Assembly: GCF_003625475.1 (NCBI RefSeq)
Contig: NZ_RAIQ01000002.1
Location: 372,001-436,000 of the forward strand
DNA: 64,000 nucleotides
Direction: 5' to 3'
Origin: Butyrivibrio sp. X503
GTDB taxonomy: Bacteria > Bacillota > Clostridia > Lachnospirales > Lachnospiraceae
This document shows positions 1 to 10,051 of the stretch, piece after piece (positions within the stretch are counted from its first letter, which is position 1; each line of letters begins with the position of its first letter). The notes under the pieces are model-generated. The model was not told the origin of the DNA. It saw nothing but the letters and a program-made list of their open reading frames with translations, and did no database searches. A program made the translations under genes and the position numbers.

Positions 1-1065
1 CGCACCTGCTTCAACAAATGTCTTTACAAGCCCCTCTTCCATAGCCTTTAAGAAGATATCCTGTGTTGCGGGAATGATGATACATCTGATTCCGTCAGCA
101 ACATGATGTCCCTTAATAACCTCAGCCGCACATCTAAGATCGTCAAGTCTTCCGTTTGTACAAGATCCGATAACTACCTGATCGATCTTGATATCAGCAA
201 TATCATCAAAAGTATGTGTATTCTCGGGAAGATGAGGGAATGAAACAGTAGACTTAAGTGTGCTTAAATCGATAGTATACTCCTCGTCATAAACAGCATC
301 GGGATCAGCCTCATATACTGTATACTTCTTGCCGGGTGCATGCTCCTCAAGATATGCGACAGTAAGCTCATCAACAGGGAAGATACCATTCTTTCCGCCT
401 GCTTCAATAGCCATGTTTGCAATAGTAAATCTGTCGTCCATTGAAAGGTTCTTGATGCCCTCTCCGACAAATTCCATAGATTTGTAAAGAGCTCCGTCTA
501 CACCGATCATACCGATTATGTGAAGGATAACGTCTTTACCGCTAACCCACTTTGAAGGTTTTCCTACAATATTAAACTTGATAGCTGAAGGAACCTTAAA
601 CCATCCCTTACCTGTAGCCATACCGGCAGCCATATCGGTTGATCCGATACCTGTTGAGAAAGCACCGAGTGCACCGTATGTACATGTATGAGAATCAGCT
701 CCGATAATAAGGTCACCCGGAACAGTAAGACCTCTCTCAGGTAAAAGAGCATGCTCAATGCCCATCTTACCAACCTCAAAATAATTGGTGATCTCGTTCT
801 TTCTGGCGAACTCACGAACGCACTTACAGTTCTCAGCCGACTTGATATCCTTGTTGGGAACAAAGTGATCGGGAACAAGCGCGATCTTATCCTTATCAAA
901 AACTCCCTTTGTTGTAAATTTGCTCATCTCATTGATGGCAACGGGACTCGTAATATCATTGCCAAGTACAAGATCCAGATTAGCCTCTATAAGCTGTCCT
1001 GCCTCAACGTGATCAAGTCCGGCATGAGCAGCCAATATTTTCTGGCTCATTGTCATTCCACTCAT
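1..1065 (-). CDS. leuC: 3-isopropylmalate dehydratase large subunit (partial, runs off left edge)
   Basis: Isomerises 2-isopropylmalate to 3-isopropylmalate in leucine synthesis as the iron-sulfur large subunit, working with a separate LeuD. The 355 visible codons begin [16 protein letters not shown] and carry aconitase-family landmarks: [13 protein letters not shown] with STGIGSTD near residues 120-140, and IGSCTNGR near residue 315, whose Cys is a 4Fe-4S ligand. The C-terminal part and stop lie beyond the window. The start at 1065 is set by a GAAGGAG ribosome binding site about 8 bases upstream. The form resembles the shorter archaeal/clostridial LeuC/HacA type; a homoaconitase-like role cannot be excluded without the rest of the locus, but ilvBNC in the same window favours leucine synthesis. 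Confidence 0.93.
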   Translation of the reverse strand, partial: MSGMTMSQKILAAHAGLDHVEAGQLIEANLDLVLGNDITSPVAINEMSKFTTKGVFDKDKIALVPDHFVPNKDIKSAENCKCVREFARKNEITNYFEVGKMGIEHALLPERGLTVPGDLIIGADSHTCTYGALGAFSTGIGSTDMAAGMATGKGWFKVPSAIKFNIVGKPSKWVSGKDVILHIIGMIGVDGALYKSMEFVGEGIKNLSMDDRFTIANMAIEAGGKNGIFPVDELTVAYLEEHAPGKKYTVYEADPDAVYDEEYTIDLSTLKSTVSFPHLPENTHTFDDIADIKIDQVVIGSCTNGRLDDLRCAAEVIKGHHVADGIRCIIIPATQDIFLKAMEEGLVKTFVEAGA

Positions 1066-1103
1066 AGTCTGTCTCCTTCACATCTAAGTTAATATAAATC
1101 AAA

Positions 1104-1132
1104 ATTATAAGAGTAAATATAACATAACCCAA
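1104..1132 (-). promoter_or_regulatory. Promoter for leuC
   Basis: On the minus strand, TTGGGT (1127-1132), a 17-base spacer and TATAAT (1104-1109) lie in the AT-rich gap between the yfhO-type gene and leuC. The leader to the start codon is short, about 35 bases, which leaves no room for a T-box. Confidence 0.65.
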
Positions 1133-1158
1133 TTATAAAAAACACATAACAAATTTAA

Positions 1159-3615
1159 TCACTTTTTCTTGATGTATTTTAATGTAATAAACAGATATGC
1201 CCCAAGAACAGTGATTCCTACGATACTAAAGATCAGTCCAAGCTTGAAGCCTTCCGGTATATAAGTAACTTTGATCTCATGAACACCAGCAGAAACAGGT
1301 ATTGCCATTAGGCCGTAGTCTGCCTTTATAAGCTCAGTGTCTTTTCCGTCTACACTGCAAACAAAGCCCTCAGTACAAGGAACTGAGAAGAACACAAGCG
1401 TATCATCGGAAAGCATCGAAGTCTGAGCAGTAAAGCCATGTGTATCATGATCAAATGATGTACATGATGTCTGTCTTCTCTTCTTGCATTCCTCTTTAAA
1501 TCTCGAATATGAAAGCTCATCGTTTGTGATATCTTCGGCAGTGATCTCTGTCATAGCGATCTTATCGCCGTATTTATCCGCATCTTCATCGGAAAGGATG
1601 AGAACTCTGGAAAGATCATAGTCATGATCCGCTGCATTCAGATCTTCCCACTCCGACTCAGTAATGTAATTGTCATAAACAAATCCCATAGGGATGAAGT
1701 TCTTATTTTCAAAGACATCAAAGCCGTTAGTGTTCTCAAGGAACTCATACCCCTCGGTGCCTTCGTCATTATTAAAGATCCTGTTCTTGCTGATCTCGGC
1801 ATTTTCCATGTAATACCTTGCGGAAAGGATCGCCCTTGCCCCGCATCTGTTTACAGGGATAGTCGTCTCAACAGTTCTCTTTATAGCCGCTGTTCCATAA
1901 AGGAAATCAAATATCTCTGAAGGAACTGTACTTAAGAAGCAATGAATTGAAGGTATTCCCCATACCATGTCGTAGTTGGTAGATGTGCTATCCACCTCAC
2001 CTCTGCAGAAATCACTCATGTCCACAGTGACTTTGTTAAAAAGCATCTGCTCCTGCCACATCTTCTTTCCTCTGTCACTTATGATAGAGCTTCCGTTCTT
2101 GATCGGAACAAAAGTAGATGCAATACAGCTGAGCATAACAACAACGAGGACTACACGATCTCTCCACGATACTCTTCTGCCTGCAAGGTCTTTTTCCTTC
2201 TTAAATTTTTTGGGCACAACAAATACGATCATCAAAAGGACAAAGCAAAGTATAGCTGTTCCGATAACATCGCGGAGAAAGATCTCGGTATTCTCAGTCA
2301 TGTTAAAGAAGACTGTCTCTCCATCGTCATTCTTTGAAGGCAGATAATAAACAAGAACAAAGAACAGGAACAAGATAACGGTAACAACCGTACCCTTCTT
2401 AAGCTGCGGAGACTTTCCTCTCTCTGCAACCTGAGCCGTCATAAGGCACATGATAAGAATGGGCATGTAGAACCATCTTGCATAATATGAGCTGTTAAAC
2501 ATCGAAAATGCTGCGTTAAATACAGGGATCGCAGCGATAACTGCACATGCAACGATAAGTGTCTTTTCCCAATTCTTCTTTTTCTTATTAAGTAAAAAGT
2601 ACGCAATAACGCCGGAAATACCAAATAAAGGTATATATGCGGCAAGTGAAGCGTTCTTGACAGTTCCAGTGTAAAAGAGGGTTCCTTTACCGATGATGTC
2701 GGGAAGCATAGAAACACTCTTAACGATATCCCAAAGCATCTTCTCACTGGGATATACAAGCATGTCATAACCAAGTACAAAGTTATTAAGTCTCGTATTG
2801 CCCTTTAATCCGGCAAAAGCCTGAAGCAGGAAGAATGACGCAACAAGGATTCCGACAGCGCCCGCACTGATCGCTCTAAAGAGCATCATGAGTGTTGTCT
2901 TAAGCTTATTATTAAAGGCATATCTGATAAAGAAATAGATTGCCATGAAGACTACCTGTCCGAAGAAGAAATAGTAATTTATCACGGACATAAGGGCAGT
3001 CATAAATGCAAAACGTACAAAAGGAAGTCCCGAAAGCTTGAACGAATAAACTTCTTTACCGTCATCAACCTTCATGAGCTCTTCAAACGCAAGAAGGAAA
3101 AGCGGGAAGAAAGCCACCGCTTCGGTAAAGTGGTTAAATACGATATTGCAGGCATTGAAGCCGGAGAAAGCATAGAGATAAGCTCCGATCATCGCATAGG
3201 TGTACTTGTGCACATATCTTCTGATATATACATAAGCACATGCTGCAGCCGTAGCATACTTAAGAGCCATCAAAAACGGCATCAGATATGGAATTGCTGA
3301 CTCGGGAAATAAAGTCGACAGCCAAAAGAACGGACTACCCATGAGGTAAAAAGCAAAGTCACCCAGCATGGTACCGCCAAGATCTATATTCCAGTTCCAA
3401 AGTAAGCTTCCGCTTCTCACCGCTCTGTGAGCGACTATATAAAACGGAATCTGCTGAACATTGTAATCACCGTAATAAAAGAATGGCAATCCTCTCTGTA
3501 TGAATATCGGAAGTGCCGCAAGTACATAAAACAGAAATGCACTAAAGAAGACAACTACCGTCACATACCATCCCTTAGTCTTGGTATTATTTTCTAAACT
3601 TTCAACAGTTTTCAA
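1159..3615 (-). CDS. YfhO-family multi-pass membrane protein
   Basis: A large polytopic membrane protein of the YfhO family (GT-C-like fold). In Bacillus and Listeria, YfhO relatives are needed for glycosylation of teichoic acids, so transfer of lipid-linked sugar outside the membrane is the likely role (family knowledge). About 13 hydrophobic segments fill residues 15-520, with conserved-looking PFFYYGDYNVQQ and WNWNIDLGG stretches in the first extracytoplasmic loop. A soluble domain of about 250 residues follows and one last membrane helix precedes a KKK end. I choose the TTG at 3615 (818 aa) because an AAGGGG ribosome binding site sits 7 bases upstream; the longer open frame to 3720 would read through the ilvC terminator. 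The exact substrate is not visible. Confidence 0.85.
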   Translation of the reverse strand: MKTVESLENNTKTKGWYVTVVVFFSAFLFYVLAALPIFIQRGLPFFYYGDYNVQQIPFYIVAHRAVRSGSLLWNWNIDLGGTMLGDFAFYLMGSPFFWLSTLFPESAIPYLMPFLMALKYATAAACAYVYIRRYVHKYTYAMIGAYLYAFSGFNACNIVFNHFTEAVAFFPLFLLAFEELMKVDDGKEVYSFKLSGLPFVRFAFMTALMSVINYYFFFGQVVFMAIYFFIRYAFNNKLKTTLMMLFRAISAGAVGILVASFFLLQAFAGLKGNTRLNNFVLGYDMLVYPSEKMLWDIVKSVSMLPDIIGKGTLFYTGTVKNASLAAYIPLFGISGVIAYFLLNKKKKNWEKTLIVACAVIAAIPVFNAAFSMFNSSYYARWFYMPILIMCLMTAQVAERGKSPQLKKGTVVTVILFLFFVLVYYLPSKNDDGETVFFNMTENTEIFLRDVIGTAILCFVLLMIVFVVPKKFKKEKDLAGRRVSWRDRVVLVVVMLSCIASTFVPIKNGSSIISDRGKKMWQEQMLFNKVTVDMSDFCRGEVDSTSTNYDMVWGIPSIHCFLSTVPSEIFDFLYGTAAIKRTVETTIPVNRCGARAILSARYYMENAEISKNRIFNNDEGTEGYEFLENTNGFDVFENKNFIPMGFVYDNYITESEWEDLNAADHDYDLSRVLILSDEDADKYGDKIAMTEITAEDITNDELSYSRFKEECKKRRQTSCTSFDHDTHGFTAQTSMLSDDTLVFFSVPCTEGFVCSVDGKDTELIKADYGLMAIPVSAGVHEIKVTYIPEGFKLGLIFSIVGITVLGAYLFITLKYIKKK

Positions 3616-3669
3616 AACATTTCCCCTTAAAAAAGCATTTTGTTGATAGGATACAAAACACATATCCAT

Positions 3670-3700
3670 GAAAAAAAGAGTGCCTGTACGACACTCTTTT
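3670..3700 (-). terminator. Intrinsic terminator after ilvC
   Basis: On the minus strand AAAAGAGTG and CACTCTTTT pair in a perfect 9-bp stem with a 9-base loop, followed by a run of seven T. It ends the long atp-metH-ilv gene run and separates it from the yfhO-type gene. Confidence 0.9.
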
Positions 3701-3747
3701 AATATTAGTCTAATTAGCAAAGTTTTTCAATGTAAACCTTGGTAAAA

Positions 3748-4800
<1,053 letters not shown>

Positions 4801-4842
4801 TTAGATAGATTTATATTTAATAATAAATTTAATAGGCGATCG

Positions 4843-5346
4843 TCAGTCATCAAGATAAATAACTTTATCTGTACCTCTGCCGAGTCCTGCAATACCTGTT
4901 CTTGCAAGCTCCAAGATCTCGTAACCCTCAAGAAGCTTAAGAAAAGCGTCAATCTTGGACTGGCTACCGGTAATCTCTATAATAAGTGAATCAATACTTA
5001 CATCAACAATGTTGCCTCTGAACACGTTGGCCGTAGCAAGAATACTCTGTCTCTGATCTGCATGAGCTCTGACCTTGACCATTGCAAGCTCTCTGTAAAC
5101 GCTGTCTGAAGGCAAAAGCTCATGAATGTCTCTTACATCTACAAGCTTGGCTACCTGTTTCTCGATCTGATCAAGTATCACATCATCTCCTGCAGCCACA
5201 ATAGTTATTCTGGTGTATCTCGGATCTGCGGTGACACCAGCGGTGATGCTTTCAATATTATAGCCTCTTCGTGAAAACAGTCCCGATATTCTGGAAAGTA
5301 CACCGGGATTGTTGTCTACTAGAAGCTGAAAAACTTTTTTCTGCAT
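4843..5346 (-). CDS. ilvN: Acetolactate synthase regulatory (small) subunit, second copy
   Basis: Small subunit that activates the IlvB catalytic subunit and gives it feedback inhibition by valine. The 167-aa protein has the usual two parts: an N-terminal ACT domain (residues about 4-78, FQLLVDNNPGVLSRISGLF then RRGYNIES) and a C-terminal half ending LARTGIAGLGRG. It lies between the first small-subunit gene and ilvC. A GGGAG site stands about 8 bases before the start. Its divergence from the neighbouring copy suggests the two respond to different effectors or bind different catalytic partners; this is inference. Confidence 0.95.
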   Translation of the reverse strand: MQKKVFQLLVDNNPGVLSRISGLFSRRGYNIESITAGVTADPRYTRITIVAAGDDVILDQIEKQVAKLVDVRDIHELLPSDSVYRELAMVKVRAHADQRQSILATANVFRGNIVDVSIDSLIIEITGSQSKIDAFLKLLEGYEILELARTGIAGLGRGTDKVIYLDD

Positions 5347-5415
5347 TACTTAGCTCCCATATATCAATTGATTTATTTAGCGCTTTAAACTTTTAACCAA
5401 TTAAATCAGATTATA

Positions 5416-5898
5416 TCACTGCTCTTTACACTTCGTCAATGCTACTGTTCCGGTGCGTGCAATTTCAACAATACTCACGCTTTTGAGCATTTCAATAAAG
5501 AGTTCTATTCTCTCCGAAGTGTCACAGATCTGGATGACCATAAGATTCTTGGACATGTCTACGATGGACGCATTCATGATCTCACAGTTCTCCATGATAT
5601 CTCTTCTGTTCTCTTTGTTGTATTTAACCTTTATGAGCATAAGCTCTCTATTGATACTAAGGCTCTCCTTAAAGGTCTTTACCTTGATGACATCGATTTT
5701 CTTATTAAGCTGTTTCTCTATCTGCTCGATCGTACGCTCATCGCCCGATGAAACGATAGTCATGCAGGAAACACTCTTGTCAGCGGTCTCACCTACAACA
5801 AGGGATTCAATATTAAAATTTCTTCTGGAAAATAGTCCCGATACCTTAGAGAGCACACCTGCTCTGTTCTCTACCAAGACTGAATAAATTCTTCTCAT
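5416..5898 (-). CDS. ilvH: Acetolactate synthase regulatory (small) subunit, first copy
   Basis: ACT-domain small subunit of acetolactate synthase, directly downstream of ilvB. From the ATG at 5898 it is 160 aa, starting MRRIYSVLVENRAGVLSKVS, with the family signatures SGLFSRRNFNIES and EIARTGTVAL. The open frame extends six codons upstream to a GTG that overlaps the ilvB stop, but AGGGGG lies about 7 bases before 5898, so that ATG is preferred. It is clearly paralogous to the next gene but diverged along the whole length. Symbol ilvH is used only to tell it from the neighbour; which copy matches which E. coli gene cannot be decided here. Confidence 0.93.
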   Translation of the reverse strand: MRRIYSVLVENRAGVLSKVSGLFSRRNFNIESLVVGETADKSVSCMTIVSSGDERTIEQIEKQLNKKIDVIKVKTFKESLSINRELMLIKVKYNKENRRDIMENCEIMNASIVDMSKNLMVIQICDTSERIELFIEMLKSVSIVEIARTGTVALTKCKEQ

Positions 5899-5912
5899 AA
5901 TTGTCCCCCTTA

Positions 5913-7544
5913 TCACTTAGTAAGCGCCTTGGGATCAACAATGACCTCCATAAGCGCAGATGTATCATCTGAAAGGAAAGATTTAAGTTCTTTTTCAAGA
6001 TCGCTCGATCCGTCAACCTTCGCATAGCCCATACCGTATGCAGCCGCAATAAGTGAAAGATCGGGATCGCCCTTAAGCTCAACCATTGAGTAGTTGTCGT
6101 TATAAGCAAAGTGCTGATGCTCTCTTACCATTCCAAGATATCCGTTCTTCATAACGACTATCTTTACGGGAACGCCGTACTGTCTCATGGTCGCAAGCTC
6201 CATCATCGACATCTGGAACGCGCCGTCACCTGTTACAGCAACAATCTGCTTCTTGGGACTTGCAAGCTTTGCTCCGAGCGCTGCGGGAATTGAATATCCC
6301 ATAGTTCCCATACCGCCCGATGTAATGAAGCGGCCGTTCTTTACTATATGATGTGCACAAGACCACATCTGGTTCTGTCCGACATCAGCAACGTAAACCG
6401 CATCGTTCTTCATAGCATTCGAAAGCTTGGTGATAAACTCCTTAGGCTCAACGTACTTACTTTTCTTAGCAGCCTTTTTTGCCTTCGAAAGAGCTGTCTT
6501 CTTATATTCATTAATAGTAGCTATCCAATCCGAATGATCGTCGGCATGATCGTCCTGAGCAAGGAAATCCTGGAAGATATGCTTGATATCACCTACAAGA
6601 GGGATCGTAGGACCAACATTCTTACCGATCTCAGCGGGATCGACATCAATATGGACCATGACCTTGTTCTCAGTTATAAGATCCGGTCTGTTAACGGCTC
6701 TGTCCGCAACTCTCGCTCCGACCATCAAAAGAAGGTCCGATTCATTCATAGCTTTGTTGGCATAAGACTGACCGTTGTTACCGACCATTCCAAAGTAAAG
6801 CGGATGCTCTGTCGGCATAACACCGATACCCATCATCGTCGAAACAACAGGAACGTTATTGAGCTCAGCGAACTCTCTAAGTTCCTTGGTCGCGTTGCTT
6901 AAATGAACACCGCCGCCGACACAGATGATAGGCTTCTTAGCCTTCTCAACTTCCTTGATGACTTTCTTTATCTGAACCATATTACCCTTAACTGTAGGCT
7001 TGTAAGTTCTCATAGAAATGGTGTCGGGATATACGAACTTACCGGGGAACTCTGCGTTCTGGATATCGAAAGGAATATCGATAAGAACGGGACCCTTACG
7101 TCCGGTGCTCGCAATATAAAATGCTTCCTTAAATATCCTCGGAATATCAGCAACATCCCTTACGAGATAGCTGTATTTAACAAAAGACTCAACGGCGCCG
7201 GTGATATCAGCCTCCTGGAATACATCGCTTCCGATCATATCGCTGTTAACCTGACCCGTGATAGCTACAAGAGGAATACTGTCAGCATATGCTGTTGCAA
7301 TACCTGTTATAAGATTGGTCGCACCGGGACCCGATGTGACGGCGCACACCCCCGTTTTACCGCTTATACGAGCATATCCGCTTGCACAGTGAGCAGCATT
7401 CTGCTCAGTCCTGATGAGAACACTCTTGATATTGGTATCAAGTATCTTGTTCCAAAAAGGATCAATTGCAACTCCGGAATAACCAAAAACGTATTCGGTC
7501 TTCTCTTTTTCAAGGCACTTTACTATCGCCTCAGCTCCAATCAT
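5913..7544 (-). CDS. ilvB: Acetolactate synthase catalytic (large) subunit
   Basis: Thiamine diphosphate-dependent condensation of two pyruvates (or pyruvate plus 2-oxobutyrate), the first common step to branched-chain amino acids. The 543-aa protein shows the three expected domains: an N-terminal Pyr domain with the cofactor-activating Glu47 in RTEQNAAH and TSGPGATNLITGIATAY; a central FAD-binding-type domain; and a C-terminal PP domain with the GDGAFQMSMMELATM motif ending in NGYLGMVREH. The start is supported by AGGAGG 6-7 bases upstream. It begins 38 bases after metH with no terminator between, so both may share a transcript. Confidence 0.96.
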   Translation of the reverse strand: MIGAEAIVKCLEKEKTEYVFGYSGVAIDPFWNKILDTNIKSVLIRTEQNAAHCASGYARISGKTGVCAVTSGPGATNLITGIATAYADSIPLVAITGQVNSDMIGSDVFQEADITGAVESFVKYSYLVRDVADIPRIFKEAFYIASTGRKGPVLIDIPFDIQNAEFPGKFVYPDTISMRTYKPTVKGNMVQIKKVIKEVEKAKKPIICVGGGVHLSNATKELREFAELNNVPVVSTMMGIGVMPTEHPLYFGMVGNNGQSYANKAMNESDLLLMVGARVADRAVNRPDLITENKVMVHIDVDPAEIGKNVGPTIPLVGDIKHIFQDFLAQDDHADDHSDWIATINEYKKTALSKAKKAAKKSKYVEPKEFITKLSNAMKNDAVYVADVGQNQMWSCAHHIVKNGRFITSGGMGTMGYSIPAALGAKLASPKKQIVAVTGDGAFQMSMMELATMRQYGVPVKIVVMKNGYLGMVREHQHFAYNDNYSMVELKGDPDLSLIAAAYGMGYAKVDGSSDLEKELKSFLSDDTSALMEVIVDPKALTK

Positions 7545-7582
7545 ATTATTCCTCCTAAAAAGAAAAATCTGTTTATTCTATA

Positions 7583-10051
7583 TTATTCTATATTAAGTAT
7601 CTGCTTAACCAGTCTTACGGCATCGGCAGCATCGGATGAATATCCGTCCGCTCCGATCTCCTCGGCATAATCGGGTGTGACCACCGCTCCGCCAATTATT
7701 ATCTTTGCATCAAGATGCTCGTCCTTGGCAAGATCGACCACATTCTTCATCTCTTTCATAGTGGTCGTCATGAGTGCGGAAAGAGCTATGATGCTGGCAT
7801 TGTTCTCTTTGGCTGCCTTTACGATCTCTTCCTTCGGAACATCTTTGCCTAGGTCCACGACCTTAAAGCCATAGTTCTTAAGCATGAGTGCAACGAGGTT
7901 CTTACCGATATCATGGATATCTCCGTGAACCGTCGCAATAACGATCGCGGGAAGTTCCTTACCGTCATCCGCACTGTCTTTAAGAAGCGGTTCAAGATAT
8001 CCGATAGATAGCTTCATTGCTTCAGCACCCGCGATGAGCTGCGGAAGGAAGAACTTTCCTTTATCAAAAAGATCTCCGACTTCATTGATCGCCGGCATGA
8101 GAACCGTATCAAGTATCACTCTCGGTTCGATTCCCATACTAACGGCTTTCTCTGTATCTTTTACGATATTTCTCTTCGAGCCGTTAAGCACATCTTTTTT
8201 TATTATACCAAGAATATCACCATCAGCGGCAGTGTCCTTTTTAACCTCTTTTGCCGGAGCATCACCCTGTGCATTATTAATCTCATATCTCTGCATTCTC
8301 TGAATGTATCTCAGATCCGCGCCTTCCTTATTGCGCAAAAGATCCGACGCAAATGCAGCATTTACGAGCATTTCCTGTGATGGATTGGCGATTGCCATTG
8401 TAAGTCCGTTTTGGATCGCCATTGTAAGAAATGCGGTATTTACATTACTTCTCTGAGGAAGACCAAAAGAGATATTGGAAAGTCCGCAGATCGTAGCATA
8501 GCCGTTATCATGACAATAAGCGATAGTATCAAGTGTATTAAGCGCAGCCTTCGGGTCCGCACCAACCGTCGCAACAAGACCATCCACGACAATGTCTTCT
8601 TTTACCATTCCCATATCAAAAGCCATCTTGGAAAGCTTATTGATATTGTCGATCTTCTCCTGCGAAGACTTAGGAAGTCCCTCGGGATTAAGAGGAAGCA
8701 GGATAAACATCGCTCCGTATTTCTTGGCAAGAGGAAGGAACACTTCTGCCTTACCTTTTTCAAGCGAGATAGAGTTCATAAGAGCTCTGCCCGGGTATCT
8801 GCGAAGAGCAGCCTCCATAACTTCTGCGCTACTTGAATCTATGCAAAGAGGAAGATCGGTAATCGAGCTCACCTCTTCCATAACGGTCAGCATCATGCTC
8901 TTTTCGTCGATTCCACTCATTCCGACGTTTATATCAAGGATCGACGCGCCGTCTTCTTCCTGGCTCTGCGCAAAATCCATGACCATCTCGAGATTTCCTT
9001 CACGAAGCTGCGCCTGAAGCTTCTTTTTTCCCGTAGGATTGATCCTCTCTCCTACTATCATGAAAAGATCGTCCATTCCAAATGATAATGAACTTCTCTC
9101 TGATGAGAGATATCTTTTGTGAAGATCCTTTCTCTTTATGTGATTACCCTCGGCATCTACAATGGTACTTGGCTTAACTTCGCCGTATTTCTCTTTGATG
9201 CCTCTTATGAAATCAGGTGTAGAACCGCAGCATCCGCCAAGCACTGATGCTCCGACATTGACAAGTCTTTCCATCTCGACAACGAATGTATCGCAGTCCA
9301 TGTCATATGTCGTGTTTCCGTCTTCATCAACTGAAGGAAGTCCGGCGTTGGGCTTGGCGATTATCGGTATGCTTGTAACCTCCGCCATGCTCCTTATGAT
9401 CTCTTCCATCTTATCGGGGCCTGTAGAACAGTTCGCTCCGACAGCACATGCGCCGAGCGCTTCCATTGTAATGGCACTTGCTGCCGCGTCAGAACCAAAA
9501 AGCGTTCTTCCGTCAGCTTCAAATGTAAGAGTCACCATAACGGCAAGGTCCGAAACCTCTTTTGCCGCGATTAGAGCTGCTCTGCATTCCTGAAGACTCA
9601 TCATGGTCTCCACCACGAGAAGATCGCAGCCTGCATCTTCAAGGATCTTTATCTGTTCCTTATATACATCAACAAGCTCTTCGAAATCGAGATCTCCGAT
9701 AGGCTTAAGCTGCTTACCTGTCATTGTAAGGTCGCCGGCGACAAGCGCTTTGCCTGCTACCGCTTCTTTTGAAAGCTGTACAAGCTCGGTGTTTATCTTA
9801 ACTATATCTTTATCAAGTCCGTAATCGGCCAGCTTGATCCTATTTCCTGTAAATGTCGGTGCATAGACAATATCGGAACCCGCCTCGGCATAGTTCTTCT
9901 GAAGTTCCTTCATTACATCTTTATGTTCAAGGATCCACGCCTCCGGACAGACTCCGACCGGCATTCCGGCTTTGATCAGATTAGAGCCGGTAGCTCCGTC
10001 CAGAAATATGATCCTGTCATTACAAAATTCCAAAAACTGTTCTCTTGTCAT
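7583..10051 (-). CDS. metH: Cobalamin-dependent methionine synthase, short form
   Basis: Transfers a methyl group from methyltetrahydrofolate through cobalamin to homocysteine. Domains of the 822-aa protein: homocysteine-binding barrel (about 1-290) with the zinc ligands Cys208 in GANCSTGPD and Cys274/Cys275 in GGCCGSTPD; pterin-binding barrel (about 325-580) starting VGERINPTGKK; cobalamin cap (about 590-680); and a Rossmann B12 domain with DIHDIG at 711-716, whose His713 is the lower axial ligand. It stops right after the B12 domain and so lacks the AdoMet reactivation domain of the roughly 1,200-residue enteric enzyme. That architecture is common in Clostridia, where reactivation is supplied by another protein. 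Its ATG overlaps the stop of the upstream acyltransferase gene. Confidence 0.96.
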   Translation of the reverse strand: MTREQFLEFCNDRIIFLDGATGSNLIKAGMPVGVCPEAWILEHKDVMKELQKNYAEAGSDIVYAPTFTGNRIKLADYGLDKDIVKINTELVQLSKEAVAGKALVAGDLTMTGKQLKPIGDLDFEELVDVYKEQIKILEDAGCDLLVVETMMSLQECRAALIAAKEVSDLAVMVTLTFEADGRTLFGSDAAASAITMEALGACAVGANCSTGPDKMEEIIRSMAEVTSIPIIAKPNAGLPSVDEDGNTTYDMDCDTFVVEMERLVNVGASVLGGCCGSTPDFIRGIKEKYGEVKPSTIVDAEGNHIKRKDLHKRYLSSERSSLSFGMDDLFMIVGERINPTGKKKLQAQLREGNLEMVMDFAQSQEEDGASILDINVGMSGIDEKSMMLTVMEEVSSITDLPLCIDSSSAEVMEAALRRYPGRALMNSISLEKGKAEVFLPLAKKYGAMFILLPLNPEGLPKSSQEKIDNINKLSKMAFDMGMVKEDIVVDGLVATVGADPKAALNTLDTIAYCHDNGYATICGLSNISFGLPQRSNVNTAFLTMAIQNGLTMAIANPSQEMLVNAAFASDLLRNKEGADLRYIQRMQRYEINNAQGDAPAKEVKKDTAADGDILGIIKKDVLNGSKRNIVKDTEKAVSMGIEPRVILDTVLMPAINEVGDLFDKGKFFLPQLIAGAEAMKLSIGYLEPLLKDSADDGKELPAIVIATVHGDIHDIGKNLVALMLKNYGFKVVDLGKDVPKEEIVKAAKENNASIIALSALMTTTMKEMKNVVDLAKDEHLDAKIIIGGAVVTPDYAEEIGADGYSSDAADAVRLVKQILNIE

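Noticed and set aside
1066-1158. Possible T-box or leucine leader before leuC
   Set aside because: The promoter -10 lies only about 35 bases from the start, so the leader is too short.
3616-3720. N-terminal extension of the YfhO protein from the upstream ATG
   Set aside because: Would translate through the ilvC terminator stem and has no ribosome binding site, unlike the TTG at 3615.
5347-5415. Separate promoter between the two small-subunit genes
   Set aside because: AT-rich, but no hexamer pair at 16-18 bases was convincing.
7545-7582. Possible terminator or attenuator between metH and ilvB
   Set aside because: Only 38 bases with no stem and just a ribosome binding site.
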